Positions 1-7,393 of a stretch of 28,152 nt of DNA are shown piece after piece. The notes under the pieces were generated by a model that ran no database searches, was not told the origin of the DNA, and was given only the letters and a program-made list of their open reading frames with translations. The stretch comes from Iamia sp035575815 (GTDB lineage Bacteria > Actinomycetota > Acidimicrobiia > Acidimicrobiales > Iamiaceae). The stretch is from assembly GCF_035575815.1 (NCBI RefSeq), contig NZ_DATLXO010000071.1, forward strand, positions 1-28,152, written 5' to 3'. The stretch's first letter is position 1; each line of letters opens with the position of its first letter. The translations under genes and the position numbers were made by a program.

Positions 1-359
1 GAGAGCCCGACCCGCCCGACCCCCTCCCGACGGAGCAAGACGGCCAGCAGCACCGTCAGCGCCACCCCGGCCGCCAGGGAGCCGAGGTTGGGTCCAACGG
101 TGCCGCCGATCGCCTCCAGCCCACCGACCGCCGCCTCGTGCACCGGGGCGCCCGGCGCCCGGCTGACCGCGTAGTCGCCGTCGAGGACGGCCCGGCCCGA
201 CTGGATCACCGCCGCCACGTCGAGGTCGGTCCCCGGACCCATCAGCGTGAGCGGCACCAGCCCGAGGACCACGAGGACCCCGGCCACGACCCAGCCGAAC
301 CCCGCGCTGACGTCGCGCCACGACCGCACCCCGCCCCCTGCCCCCGGGCCCGTCGACAT
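1..359 (-). CDS. Partial multi-pass membrane protein, probable GT-C-type glycosyltransferase (N-terminus only)
   Basis: The reading frame opens with ATG at 359 on the minus strand and runs off the window edge, giving about 119 residues. It shows a short Gly/Pro-rich cytoplasmic head, a hydrophobic segment at about residues 20-40, an extracytoplasmic stretch with an acidic pair (GTDLD) directly after that helix, and a second hydrophobic segment near residues 93-110. One helix followed by an acidic loop resembles GT-C fold glycosyltransferases (ArnT/PMT/DUF2029-like), where an early loop Asp is catalytic; that assignment is inference. No strong Shine-Dalgarno or leaderless -10 was seen, so the start is tentative. 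It is divergent from the OsmC gene. Another polytopic transporter remains possible. Confidence 0.5.
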   Translation of the reverse strand, partial: MSTGPGAGGGVRSWRDVSAGFGWVVAGVLVVLGLVPLTLMGPGTDLDVAAVIQSGRAVLDGDYAVSRAPGAPVHEAAVGGLEAIGGTVGPNLGSLAAGVALTVLLAVLLRREGVGRVGL

Positions 360-502
360 CCCCACGTCCCCGGCGCCGCCCGACGGCGCATCGGCGCGGG
401 TGGGGCCGGTTGTCACCCCATCATCATCGCCCCCGCCCCCGGCGGCGACGAACCGCGCCCGGGATGGGCGGATCTTCCGCCCCTCGCGACGTCCATGCTG
501 CC

Positions 503-508
503 TACGCT
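503..508 (+). promoter_or_regulatory. Putative leaderless -10 element (TACGCT) of the OsmC gene
   Basis: TACGCT lies 6 nt before the GTG at 515, and no Shine-Dalgarno sequence precedes that codon. The spacing fits transcription starting at or next to the start codon, as at several other genes in this window. Confidence 0.5.
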
Positions 509-514
509 GGCGGC

Positions 515-988
515 GTGGCGAACCGGCACTCCTACGAGGTCACCGTCGAGTGGACCGGCGCCGACGGCGAGGGCACCGCGTCCTACCGTTCCTACCGGCG
601 CGACCACGTGGTCTCCCACGGTTCCCGGCCGCCCATCGCCGGTTCGTCGGACCCGGCCTTCCGGGGCAGCCCCCACCGCTGGAACCCCGAGCAGCTCCTG
701 GTCGCATCCCTGGCGCAGTGCCACATGCTCTGGTACCTGCACCTCTCGGCCGATGCCGGCATCGTCGTCGATGCCTACGTCGACCGGCCGGTCGGAGAGC
801 TGGAGCTGGACAGCGACGGGTCCGGGCGGTTCGTGGGGGTGGTCCTGCGGCCCCACGTCACCGTGCGCGCCGAGGCGATGGTCGCGGCTGCAGCCGCACT
901 CCACTCGCAGGCCCACGAGATGTGCTTCATCGCCCGCTCGGTGGCCTTCCCGGTGACCCACGAGCCCACCACCGCGGCGTCCTCCTGA
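515..988 (+). CDS. OsmC/Ohr family peroxiredoxin-like protein
   Basis: A 157-residue protein of the OsmC family, thiol-dependent cytoplasmic enzymes that reduce organic hydroperoxides or act as general redox proteins. Two conserved cysteines are visible: Cys69 in LAQCHM, following the family signature WNPEQLLVASLAQC, and Cys137 in HEMCFIARS. These match the reactive and resolving cysteines of OsmC/Ohr. Length and layout are normal for the family. The frame is open farther upstream to 410, but that extension is arginine/proline-rich and unlike OsmC. GTG 515 gives a typical N-terminus (ANRHSYEV) and is placed 6 nt after a TACGCT hexamer, so I chose it. It stands alone, facing the acylphosphatase gene tail to tail. 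The Ohr versus OsmC subclass cannot be decided here. Confidence 0.9.
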   Translation: MANRHSYEVTVEWTGADGEGTASYRSYRRDHVVSHGSRPPIAGSSDPAFRGSPHRWNPEQLLVASLAQCHMLWYLHLSADAGIVVDAYVDRPVGELELDSDGSGRFVGVVLRPHVTVRAEAMVAAAAALHSQAHEMCFIARSVAFPVTHEPTTAASS

Positions 989-1031
989 CCGACGGGCCGG
1001 GCTCGGTGTCCGGGGCCCGCCGTTCCCTCCT

Positions 1032-1325
1032 TCAGCCCCGGACCGCAAACCCGGCGTTGCCGGTCGGGGCCTCGTCGGTGACCTCGACCCGGTCGACCCG
1101 GGCCCCCTCCGGTCCCGTGCGGCACCAGGCCACCACGGCCTCGACGGCGTCGGTGGTGCCCTCCACCACGGCCTCGACGCTGCGGTCGGGCAGGTTGCGC
1201 ACGTGGCCCGCAACCCCGGCCCGCTCCGCGGCCCGGGCGCAGCCGGCCCGGTAGCCGATGCCCTGGACCGCACCCTCGATGCGCAGCCGCCGCTGCACCC
1301 TGGTCGGTCCGTCCGTGCTGCCCAC
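1032..1325 (-). CDS. acyP: Acylphosphatase
   Basis: A 97-residue protein with the acylphosphatase fold signature. The phosphate-binding loop GAVQGIGYR holds catalytic Arg26, and Asn44 in GHVRNLPD is the second catalytic residue; both are strictly required in the family. The enzyme hydrolyses carboxyl phosphates such as acetyl phosphate in the cytoplasm. GTG 1325 is chosen because a strong Shine-Dalgarno (GGAGGAGGG) lies 5 nt upstream, and a TACCGT hexamer at 1352-1357 suits a promoter with a short leader. A longer open frame extends upstream across the VWA gene but is a shadow. The gene is divergent from the VWA gene across 132 bp. Confidence 0.92.
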   Translation of the reverse strand: MGSTDGPTRVQRRLRIEGAVQGIGYRAGCARAAERAGVAGHVRNLPDRSVEAVVEGTTDAVEAVVAWCRTGPEGARVDRVEVTDEAPTGNAGFAVRG

Positions 1326-1445
1326 GTCACCCTCCTCCGGTCGCCACGCCCACGGTAGGAGCCAGCCGAGCGCCGCGATCGCGGCCGAGCGACGGCACGG
1401 GCCGGCGGAGCGAGGTGGTGCGGGGCGGACCGCTCGGGGCGCCGG

Positions 1446-1451
1446 TAGCGT
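1446..1451 (+). promoter_or_regulatory. Putative leaderless -10 element (TAGCGT) of the VWA gene
   Basis: TAGCGT ends 6 nt before ATG 1458. No Shine-Dalgarno is present between them, which supports a leaderless transcript. Confidence 0.5.
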
Positions 1452-1457
1452 GATGCC

Positions 1458-3467
1458 ATGTCGTCGTCGCGCTTTCGCTACAGCCGTTGGGACGGTAGCC
1501 AGACCGGCTTCGAGTTCGACGCCGATGACGTGCTCGGCCAGGTCACCGACGACCTGCTCTACCACGGCGACCTGGCCGCCTCCCTGCGCCGGCTGATGCA
1601 GCAGGGCTTCGAGGACCGCAACGGCGAGCAGGTCCAGGGCATCCGCGACCTGATCGACCGGCTGCGCGACGCCCGCCGTGAACGCCTCGAGCAGCACGAC
1701 CTCGGCGGCGCCTACGAGGACATCGCCGAGCGCCTGAGAGACGTGATCGCCCAGGACGCCGATGCCATCGACGCCTTCGAGCAGGAGGCGGCGGACTCCG
1801 GCGATGCCCGCCGCCAGGAGCTCACCGAGCAGGTGGCCCAGCAGCGGCGCGACGACCTCGCCGGGCTGCCCCCGGACCTGGCCGGCCAGGTCCGGGCCCT
1901 CCAGGACCACGACTTCACCTCCGACGAGGCGCGCGACGCCTTCGACGCCCTGATGGACGAGCTCGGCAAGGAGATGGTGCAGTCCTGGTTCAACGGCATG
2001 TCCGACGCCATGGCCGACCCCGACCCCGAGCAGATGGCCCGGGTGAAGGACATGCTCGCCGAGCTGAACGAGATGCTCGCGCAGCGGGCCGCAGGCCAGG
2101 AACCCGACTTCGACGGCTTCATGAGCCGCTACGGCGACATGTTCCCGGAGAACCCGACCAACCTCGACGAGCTGCTCGAGGCCATGGCCCGGCGCATGGC
2201 GGCGATGCAGTCGATGCTCGCGTCGATGAGCCCCGAGCAGAGGGCCCAGCTCCAGTCCCTGTCCGATTCCCTCATGGATGACCTGGACCTCAAGTGGCAG
2301 ATGGACCAGCTCGGCGCCAACCTGCGGTCGCTGTTCCCCGACGCCGGGTGGGGTCGGCGCTATGAGTTCGAGGGCGCGGATCCGTTGGGCTTCGCCGAGG
2401 CGGCGGGCGTGATGGACGAGCTGAGCGACCTCGATCAGCTCGAACAGCTCCTGACCCGGGCCTCGTCACCCGGTGCGCTGGGTGACGTCGACCTCGAACG
2501 GGCTCGCCAGCTCCTCGGCGACGACGCCGCCCAGAGCCTGGAGAAGATGGGCGAGCTGGTCGAGATGCTCACCGAGGCCGGCCTGATCGAGCAGCGCGAG
2601 GGCCGCCTCGAGCTCACCCCCCACGGCTTGCGGCGCATCGGGCGCAACGCCCTCCAGGACATCTTCAAGCGCCTCGATCCCACCCAGCTCGGTCGCCACC
2701 AGACCGACCGCACCGGCGTCGGCCACGAGCGCGCCGATGAGACCAAGGCCTATGAGTTTGGCGATCCGTTCAACCTCCACATCGAGCGCACGATCCGCAA
2801 CGCGCTGACCCGCCAGGGCGGGGGCACGCCGGTGCGCCTCACCCCCGACGACTTCGAGGTCGAGCGCACCGAGCACACGGTGCGGGCCTCGACGGTGCTG
2901 ATGATCGACCTGTCGCTGTCGATGCCCATGCGCGACAACTTCCTGCCGGCGAAGAAGGTGGCCATGGCCCTGCACCACCTGATCGGAACGCAGTACCCGC
3001 GCGACTTCCTCGGCCTGGTCGGCTTCAGCGAGGTCGCCCGGCCGATCGTCGCCCACGAGCTGCCCGAGGTGTCGTGGGACTTCGTGTACGGCACCAACAT
3101 GCAGCACGGCTTCATGCTGGCGCGCAAGATGCTCGCCGGTCGCGGCGGCACCAAGCAGATCATCATGGTCACCGACGGCGAGCCGACCGCCCACCTGAAC
3201 GCGGCCGGCGCACCGGTGTTCCACTACCCGCCGGTGCAGGAGACGATCGACGCCACCCTCACCGAGGTGCTGCGCGTCACCCGCGAGGGCATCCGCATCA
3301 ACACCTTCATGCTCGATGCCACGCCGTACCTCCAGCGCTTCATCGAGCAGCTCACCGAGCTCAACCGGGGCCGGGCGTTCTTCACCACCCCCGAGACCCT
3401 CGGCGACTACGTGCTCGTCGACTTCATCGAGCAGCGCCGGGAGATGACCCGCCGGCGAGCGAGCTGA
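1458..3467 (+). CDS. Large VWA-domain protein (Rv0959-like, COG4867 type)
   Basis: A 669-residue soluble protein without signal peptide or membrane segments. Residues 1-450 are mostly charged, helical and Met/Glu/Asp-rich. The C-terminal part from about residue 478 is a von Willebrand factor A domain. Its metal-ion-dependent adhesion site is complete: D484-x-S486-x-S488 in IDLSLSMPM, Thr546 in YGTNMQHG, and Asp573 in VTDGEP. The protein resembles the mycobacterial VWA protein Rv0959, whose relatives are often encoded next to a Mg-chelatase-like AAA+ ATPase (MoxR/VWA logic: an ATPase works with a VWA partner to remodel or load metals into a client). No such ATPase is in this window. ATG 1458 follows a TAGCGT hexamer by 6 nt. 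Client and process are unknown. Confidence 0.85.
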   Translation: MSSSRFRYSRWDGSQTGFEFDADDVLGQVTDDLLYHGDLAASLRRLMQQGFEDRNGEQVQGIRDLIDRLRDARRERLEQHDLGGAYEDIAERLRDVIAQDADAIDAFEQEAADSGDARRQELTEQVAQQRRDDLAGLPPDLAGQVRALQDHDFTSDEARDAFDALMDELGKEMVQSWFNGMSDAMADPDPEQMARVKDMLAELNEMLAQRAAGQEPDFDGFMSRYGDMFPENPTNLDELLEAMARRMAAMQSMLASMSPEQRAQLQSLSDSLMDDLDLKWQMDQLGANLRSLFPDAGWGRRYEFEGADPLGFAEAAGVMDELSDLDQLEQLLTRASSPGALGDVDLERARQLLGDDAAQSLEKMGELVEMLTEAGLIEQREGRLELTPHGLRRIGRNALQDIFKRLDPTQLGRHQTDRTGVGHERADETKAYEFGDPFNLHIERTIRNALTRQGGGTPVRLTPDDFEVERTEHTVRASTVLMIDLSLSMPMRDNFLPAKKVAMALHHLIGTQYPRDFLGLVGFSEVARPIVAHELPEVSWDFVYGTNMQHGFMLARKMLAGRGGTKQIIMVTDGEPTAHLNAAGAPVFHYPPVQETIDATLTEVLRVTREGIRINTFMLDATPYLQRFIEQLTELNRGRAFFTTPETLGDYVLVDFIEQRREMTRRRAS

Positions 3468-3536
3468 CCGACCCGTCGCCCGGTCCGGTGCGGGAGAGCC
3501 CGTCCGCCGGGGCCCCGCCCGGCCGGGGACGGATCG

Positions 3537-4130
3537 TCAAGGTCCCGGGGGCACCCAGCAGCCTTCGAGGTGGTCGTCGACGAGGCCCATCGCCTGCATG
3601 AAGGCGTACACCGTCGTCGGTCCGACGAAGCGCCAGCCGCGACGCTTCAGGTCCGCGCTGAGGGCGGACGACTCGGCGGTGGTGGCCGGGACGTCCGCCA
3701 GGCGCGCCGGGCGGGGGCGGCGCGCCACCGCCTCGGGCACGAACGACCGGACGTGGGCCGAGAGTGAGCCGACCTCGTCGATGAGCGCAAGGGCTCGATC
3801 GGCGTTGGCGACCGCGGCGGTGATCTTCCCGCGGTGCCGGACGATGCCGGCATCCCCGAGGAGCCGGGCCACGTCGGCCTCGTCGAAGCCGGCGACGGTC
3901 GCCATGTCGAAGGCCGCGAACGCGGCGCGGAACGCGGGTCGCTTGCGCAGGATCGTGATCCAGCTCAGGCCGGCCTGGAAGCCCTCGAGGCAGAGCTTCT
4001 CGAAGAGTCGGGTGTCGTCGGTGACCGGTCGGCCCCACTCGTCGTCGTGGTAGGCGACGTAGAGCGGGTCGGTGCCGCACCACCCACAGCGGGCGCGACC
4101 ATCGTCGGCCCCGACGATGAGGTCATCCAT
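3537..4130 (-). CDS. tag: DNA-3-methyladenine glycosylase I
   Basis: A 197-residue base-excision repair enzyme that removes 3-methyladenine from alkylated DNA. All landmarks of E. coli Tag are visible: an N-terminal RCGWCGTDPLYVAYHDDEWG block with zinc ligands Cys15 and His28 at the same 13-residue spacing as in E. coli, the LCLEGFQAGLSWITIL helix with Glu49 matching the catalytic/base-contact Glu38, and the C-terminal zinc ligands His187 and Cys191 in DDHLEGCW. Length is standard. ATG 4130 lies only 5 nt after the stop of the upstream alpha/beta hydrolase, so the two are probably co-transcribed and translationally coupled. It converges on the VWA gene with a 69-nt gap. Confidence 0.95.
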   Translation of the reverse strand: MDDLIVGADDGRARCGWCGTDPLYVAYHDDEWGRPVTDDTRLFEKLCLEGFQAGLSWITILRKRPAFRAAFAAFDMATVAGFDEADVARLLGDAGIVRHRGKITAAVANADRALALIDEVGSLSAHVRSFVPEAVARRPRPARLADVPATTAESSALSADLKRRGWRFVGPTTVYAFMQAMGLVDDHLEGCWVPPGP

Positions 4131-4135
4131 TCGCG

Positions 4136-5113
4136 TCAGCCGGGCTCGACCCGCCGGTCGTGCCACTCGGCGATGTGGGCGACGATCGCCTCGGGCTCCT
4201 CGATGGGCAGGGTGTGGCCGGCCTCGGGGAACCACTGGATCTCGGCGGTGGGGATGCGCTCGAACATGTGGGTCGAGCACCGGGGTGGGGTGAAGGTGTC
4301 GCGCTCGGCGGCGAGGATGAGCGTCGGGACCGTCACCCGGCGGAGGTGGTCGGCGGCGGAGTGGCGACGCATGGCGTCGAGGGTGCGGATCATCACCGCG
4401 GTGTCGGCGGCGGCGATGTGGCGCAGGTACGGAGCCATGTCCGCCGCCTTGGCCTTGGGCCCCGTGGCGCGCGCCCGTTTGGCGGCCCAGGCTCCGAAGG
4501 CGGTGAGGCGCGCCGGCGCCATGGCCACTCGGGTGATCGCGGCCGGCACAGTGGTGACGGCCAGCTTGGCCATCGGGAACACCATGTCGGCGAAGGGCAT
4601 CCCCATGAAGGTCTTCAGCGGGTTCTCGTAGCTCCCGGCGATGAGCACCAGCCCGGCCACGCGCTCGGGCGCGGTGCGATCGAGCTCGAGGGCGACCTGC
4701 ACGCCCATGGAGTGGCCCATCACCACGGCCCGCTCGATCCCGGCGGCATCGGCGATCTCGACGAGGTCCCGGGCCAGGCGACCGATGGTGATGTCGTCGG
4801 GCCGGAGCTCGCGCGCCCCGCGACCGGGGTGGCGGGGCAGGCCCGACGCGCCGTGGCCCCGGGCATCGACCAGCAGGACGGGGTGTCCGAGGCCGGCGAG
4901 GGCGGGGGCGATGTGGACCCAGTAGGCGTCGCTGCAGGACCAACCGTTGACCGCGACGACGGGGTGGTGCGCCGCGACGCCGTCGGCTGCCGGGAGCAGC
5001 GTCCAGGCGATGTTGGTGCCGTCGTCGACGCAGGTGCGACGGTCCTTGGCGAACAGGGCGAAGCCGGAATCATGGCCCTCGGGTGGGTCATACGGCGCAG
5101 ATGTCAGGGTCAC
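4136..5113 (-). CDS. Alpha/beta hydrolase
   Basis: A 325-residue alpha/beta hydrolase-fold enzyme. The nucleophile elbow GHSMG carries Ser135, the acid is probably Asp272 in AAERDTF, and the base is His300 in PEAGHTLP, so the triad is complete. An oxyanion segment VNGWSC precedes the fold core, and an inserted cap with several Ala/Met/Lys-rich helices spans about residues 165-250. No signal peptide, so cytoplasmic. The substrate cannot be read from sequence. GTG 5113 is preceded by a TAGGTT hexamer at 5123-5128, 9 nt away, and no Shine-Dalgarno. It is first in a two-gene unit with tag; the functional link between them is not obvious. An internal start is possible. Confidence 0.85.
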   Translation of the reverse strand: MTLTSAPYDPPEGHDSGFALFAKDRRTCVDDGTNIAWTLLPAADGVAAHHPVVAVNGWSCSDAYWVHIAPALAGLGHPVLLVDARGHGASGLPRHPGRGARELRPDDITIGRLARDLVEIADAAGIERAVVMGHSMGVQVALELDRTAPERVAGLVLIAGSYENPLKTFMGMPFADMVFPMAKLAVTTVPAAITRVAMAPARLTAFGAWAAKRARATGPKAKAADMAPYLRHIAAADTAVMIRTLDAMRRHSAADHLRRVTVPTLILAAERDTFTPPRCSTHMFERIPTAEIQWFPEAGHTLPIEEPEAIVAHIAEWHDRRVEPG

Positions 5114-5165
5114 GAGGGCGGAAACCTACTCCGCCCTTGCGCAACGGCCAGCGAACGGTCAAGAT

Positions 5166-5189
5166 CACACCGATGTAATTACGAGTGTG
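5166..5189. promoter_or_regulatory. AT-rich palindrome with CACAC/GTGTG flanks upstream of whiB
   Basis: The 8-bp perfect palindrome GTAATTAC (5175-5182) sits inside CACAC (5166-5170) and GTGTG (5185-5189). It stands out sharply from the GC-rich surroundings. It lies about 50 bp before the whiB start and about 60 bp from the hydrolase start, so it could be an operator for either gene. The outer arms are two bases off symmetry. Confidence 0.35.
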
Positions 5190-5237
5190 GTAGTAGGCCG
5201 TTGACGTCGTCAGGGGTCGGGGGACAGGAGGTCGATC

Positions 5238-5540
5238 ATGCACATCTCCCATGAGACCGGTGAACCGCCCGGCTGGCACGACTACGCCAACTGCCTCGGT
5301 GTCGATCCCGACCTGTTCTTCCCGGAGCGGGGCGCCTCGACTCGCGAGGCCAAGGAGGTGTGCCGTGGCTGTGTCGTGCGCGAGGACTGCCTCGAGTACG
5401 CCCTCGACAACGGCGAGAAGTTCGGCATCTGGGGCGGGATGAGTGAGCGCGAGCGCCGCCGACTGCGGCGCCAGCGGGCCGTCGGCCGGCGCGGCGACGA
5501 GGCCGCCGCTGAGAGCGCCACCGCCGTCGGCGGCGGCTGA
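5238..5540 (+). CDS. WhiB-family iron-sulfur transcriptional regulator
   Basis: A 100-residue WhiB-like protein. The four 4Fe-4S ligands are present as Cys19, Cys42, Cys45 and Cys51 (C-x22-C-x2-C-x5-C), followed by the GIWGG turn (residues 63-67) and a basic DNA-contacting tail (SERERRRLRRQR). WhiB proteins are restricted to actinobacteria and their phages and act with sigma factor region 4 to control development, redox response or drug tolerance. ATG 5238 has an excellent Shine-Dalgarno (AGGAGGT). The stop is only 2 nt from the stop of the convergent formimidoyltransferase gene. The N-terminus (MHISHETGEPPGWHDYANC) differs from the second WhiB at 6829-7107, so the two are distinct paralogues. 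Which Wbl subclass it belongs to is uncertain. Confidence 0.93.
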   Translation: MHISHETGEPPGWHDYANCLGVDPDLFFPERGASTREAKEVCRGCVVREDCLEYALDNGEKFGIWGGMSERERRRLRRQRAVGRRGDEAAAESATAVGGG

Positions 5541-5542
5541 CC

Positions 5543-6331
5543 TCAACGCCGGCCAGCGACGCGAGCCTCGATCGTCCGGGCCTCGTCGAGGTCCAGCTCG
5601 CTCCACCGCCCGCGCGGGGTGGCGGCGAGCACCGCGGCGGGCACCAGCCCCACCAGCTCGGCCCGGTGGATCCGGGCCTGCCCGGCGACCCGGTCCCAGA
5701 CCTCGGCGGGACCGACGCGGCTCGGGTCGATGAGGTTCATCGACACCTGCACCTCGTCGCCCACGGCCAGGCCGAGGGCCCGTACCGACGGCGAACGCAG
5801 GGCGTGGGCGATGCGCCGGGCCCCGTCGAGGTCGGGCTCGACGAGCCACAGGTTGTAGGCCACCAGCAGGTCGCGGGCCCCGACCGCCACTGCTCCCGCA
5901 CTCGGGTGGGGCCGGTGCGGTCCGGTCGTCGGGTCGAGGCCCGCGAAGGCCCGGGATCGCACGTCGGGGAGGGTGCGCTCGGGGCCGTAGGTGAAGCAGG
6001 GGAGCCCCAGGTCCTGCGCGGCCCAGGCGCAGTAGCGGTCGCGAGCGGCGGTGGCCTCGATCATCGACGACGCGGCCCCGAGGGGCACGAACGGCACGAC
6101 GTCGACCACGCCGATGCGTGGGTGGGCGCCCGAGTGGACCCGGAGGTCGAGGCGGTCGACCGCGGCCCGTGTGACGCGACGGGGAGCCTGCTCACCGAGG
6201 AGCGTCAGGACGCTGCGGTGGTGATCCGCGTCGGTGTGGAGGTCGAGCAGGTCGTCGCCCGCGGCGCGGACCAGGTGGTCCAACGCAACCAGGTCGCGAC
6301 CTTCGCTGACGTTGAGCACGCACTCGAGCAC
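5543..6331 (-). CDS. Glutamate formimidoyltransferase
   Basis: A 262-residue protein matching the formiminotransferase half of FTCD: it starts with the family hallmark CVLNVSEGRD and contains HSGAHPRIGVVDVVPF (residues 66-81), where the histidines correspond to the catalytic/folate-binding region. The family transfers the formimino group of N-formiminoglutamate to tetrahydrofolate in histidine degradation; a formyl-glutamate/folate role is also known for bacterial members. There is no cyclodeaminase domain, and no other hut gene is visible. It is somewhat shorter than the roughly 300-residue animal domain. The start is GTG 6331; a TTGACA hexamer lies at 6388-6393 with a GACCCT hexamer 17 nt downstream, a reasonable promoter. 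It is divergent from tatA. Confidence 0.85.
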   Translation of the reverse strand: MLECVLNVSEGRDLVALDHLVRAAGDDLLDLHTDADHHRSVLTLLGEQAPRRVTRAAVDRLDLRVHSGAHPRIGVVDVVPFVPLGAASSMIEATAARDRYCAWAAQDLGLPCFTYGPERTLPDVRSRAFAGLDPTTGPHRPHPSAGAVAVGARDLLVAYNLWLVEPDLDGARRIAHALRSPSVRALGLAVGDEVQVSMNLIDPSRVGPAEVWDRVAGQARIHRAELVGLVPAAVLAATPRGRWSELDLDEARTIEARVAGRR

Positions 6332-6410
6332 GGCGCCGAGTGTGTCAGGCCGATCCGTCCCGTCAGGGTCCGGCGCCCGACCCCGCCTGTCAAAGCGTCC
6401 GAGGCACCGG

Positions 6411-6416
6411 TAGGGT
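6411..6416 (+). promoter_or_regulatory. Putative leaderless -10 element (TAGGGT) of tatA
   Basis: TAGGGT ends 7 nt before ATG 6424, the spacing expected when transcription starts at the start codon. A GAGG four nt before the ATG is too close to be a good ribosome site. Confidence 0.5.
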
Positions 6417-6423
6417 TGAGGTC

Positions 6424-6708
6424 ATGGCCGGTCTAGGTGCACCTGAACTCATGATCATCCTCGTGATCATCCTCCTCATCTTCGGCGGCGCCAAGCTGCC
6501 CAAGCTGGCGAAGTCTCTCGGTGAGGCCCGACGGGAGTTCGAGAAGGGGTCCGAGGAGGAGGAGGCCGAGGCTCGCCGCAAGGCGGCCGCCAAGGACGTC
6601 GCCGCGACTCCGGTGCCCTCCAAGGAGGAGGAGGATCTCCTACGCCGCGAGGATGACCTTCGCCGGCGCGAAGCCGAGCTGAAGCGCCTCGATGAGGAGT
6701 CCCGCTAG
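6424..6708 (+). CDS. tatA: Twin-arginine translocase subunit TatA/TatE
   Basis: A 94-residue protein with the TatA layout: a short N-terminal extracytoplasmic end (MAGLGAPE), one transmembrane helix at about residues 9-22, the FGG hinge, the amphipathic helix AKLPKLAKSLGEARREFEKG, and a highly charged cytoplasmic tail. TatA forms the pore-like assembly that moves folded proteins across the membrane with TatC. The window also encodes a likely Tat substrate (lipoprotein at 22505). The frame is open upstream, but ATG 6424 gives the exact family N-terminus and follows TAGGGT by 7 nt. TatB is less likely because of the length and the FGGAKLP hinge. tatC is not in the window. Confidence 0.93.
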   Translation: MAGLGAPELMIILVIILLIFGGAKLPKLAKSLGEARREFEKGSEEEEAEARRKAAAKDVAATPVPSKEEEDLLRREDDLRRREAELKRLDEESR

Positions 6709-6765
6709 AGCTCCCGGCCGCGAGGCCGCCGCAACCGCACCTCCCGGCGACGCCCCGAGACCTCC

Positions 6766-6791
6766 ACAGCCCGCCCCTCGGGGCGGGCTGT
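6766..6791. terminator. Perfect hairpin between convergent tatA and whiB
   Basis: ACAGCCCGCCC / GGGCGGGCTGT forms an 11-bp perfect stem with a CTCG loop, midway between the ends of tatA (plus) and whiB (minus). Neither side has a U-tract, common for terminators in high-GC actinobacteria. The symmetric position suggests bidirectional termination. Confidence 0.75.
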
Positions 6792-6828
6792 GATGGTTCT
6801 CAGCCGGGTGGGAACGGACCCGTCCTCG

Positions 6829-7107
6829 TCATCCGGGCTGGCGGGCGAGCTCCTCTTGTGCTTCGAGGGCGGCCAACCGGCGGCGGCGTAGGATCCGACG
6901 CCGCTCCCGCTCGGAGCAACCGCCCCACACGCCGTGCTCGATGCGATGCTCGAGGGCGTACTCGAGGCACGGCTCCTTCACCGGGCAGGTCGCGCAGATG
7001 CGCCGGGCGACCTCGACCCCGACCCCGTCGCTGGGGAAGAACCTCGACGGCGGTTCGTGCGCACAGTTCCCCCGCTGCATCCACTTGGCGATCTGATACT
7101 CGTTCAC
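6829..7107 (-). CDS. WhiB-family iron-sulfur transcriptional regulator (second paralogue)
   Basis: A 92-residue WhiB-like protein with Cys15, Cys38, Cys41 and Cys47 as 4Fe-4S ligands, the GVWGG turn at residues 59-63 and a strongly basic C-terminus. The block PPSRFFPSDGVGVEVARRIC is very typical of the widespread actinobacterial WhiB lineage. GTG 7107 is chosen because a GAGG lies 8 nt upstream and the protein then begins NEYQIAKW, a usual Wbl N-terminus; an in-frame ATG at 7140 would add 11 residues but has no Shine-Dalgarno. A TTGACC hexamer at 7189-7194 could be a -35 element, though no good -10 follows. The gene is divergent from the HtrA gene and convergent with tatA. Confidence 0.93.
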   Translation of the reverse strand: MNEYQIAKWMQRGNCAHEPPSRFFPSDGVGVEVARRICATCPVKEPCLEYALEHRIEHGVWGGCSERERRRILRRRRLAALEAQEELARQPG

Positions 7108-7332
7108 GGTGGTGACCTCATCCTCGACGCCGGGACCCATGGGTGGTTCGCTGGTGCGGGTCGTCTGGATGGGTCTTCCCAGATCGCCGGTCAAGCCCGT
7201 GTAAAGGAAGCCTCCCGATCGCGGCGGACCGGACCTTGCCCGCCAGCACGGCGGGGGAACGACGCGAACGGGTGGGAGGCCCCCCCGGTGCGGACCTGGT
7301 GCCGCTGCGGTCGGACCCTGACGAGGGCGAGG

Positions 7333-7338
7333 TAGCGT
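7333..7338 (+). promoter_or_regulatory. Putative -10 element (TAGCGT) of the HtrA gene
   Basis: TAGCGT lies 55 nt before GTG 7394. Transcription from here would give a leader of about 50 nt that includes the AAGGAG ribosome site, unlike the leaderless genes. Confidence 0.4.
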
Positions 7339-7393
7339 GACGGCGCCCCCGGCGTCGCTCGCACGGTCGCGGACGGGCACCGAAGGAGACCCC

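Noticed and set aside
410..514. N-terminal extension of the OsmC protein from 410
   Set aside because: The added residues are His/Arg/Pro-rich and unlike the family; GTG 515 gives a standard OsmC N-terminus.
3490..3540. GC palindromes (CGGGGCCCCG, CCCGGCCGGG) between the VWA and tag genes as a terminator
   Set aside because: The stems are only about 5 bp or loopless palindromes; too weak to call in this composition.
6388..6416. TGTCAA as a -35 box for tatA 17 nt before TAGGGT
   Set aside because: It matches the TTGACA consensus only when read on the other strand, where it fits the formimidoyltransferase promoter instead.
7337..7393. Longer HtrA start at GTG 7337
   Set aside because: That GTG lies inside the TAGCGT -10 candidate, while GTG 7394 has an AAGGAG site at ideal spacing.
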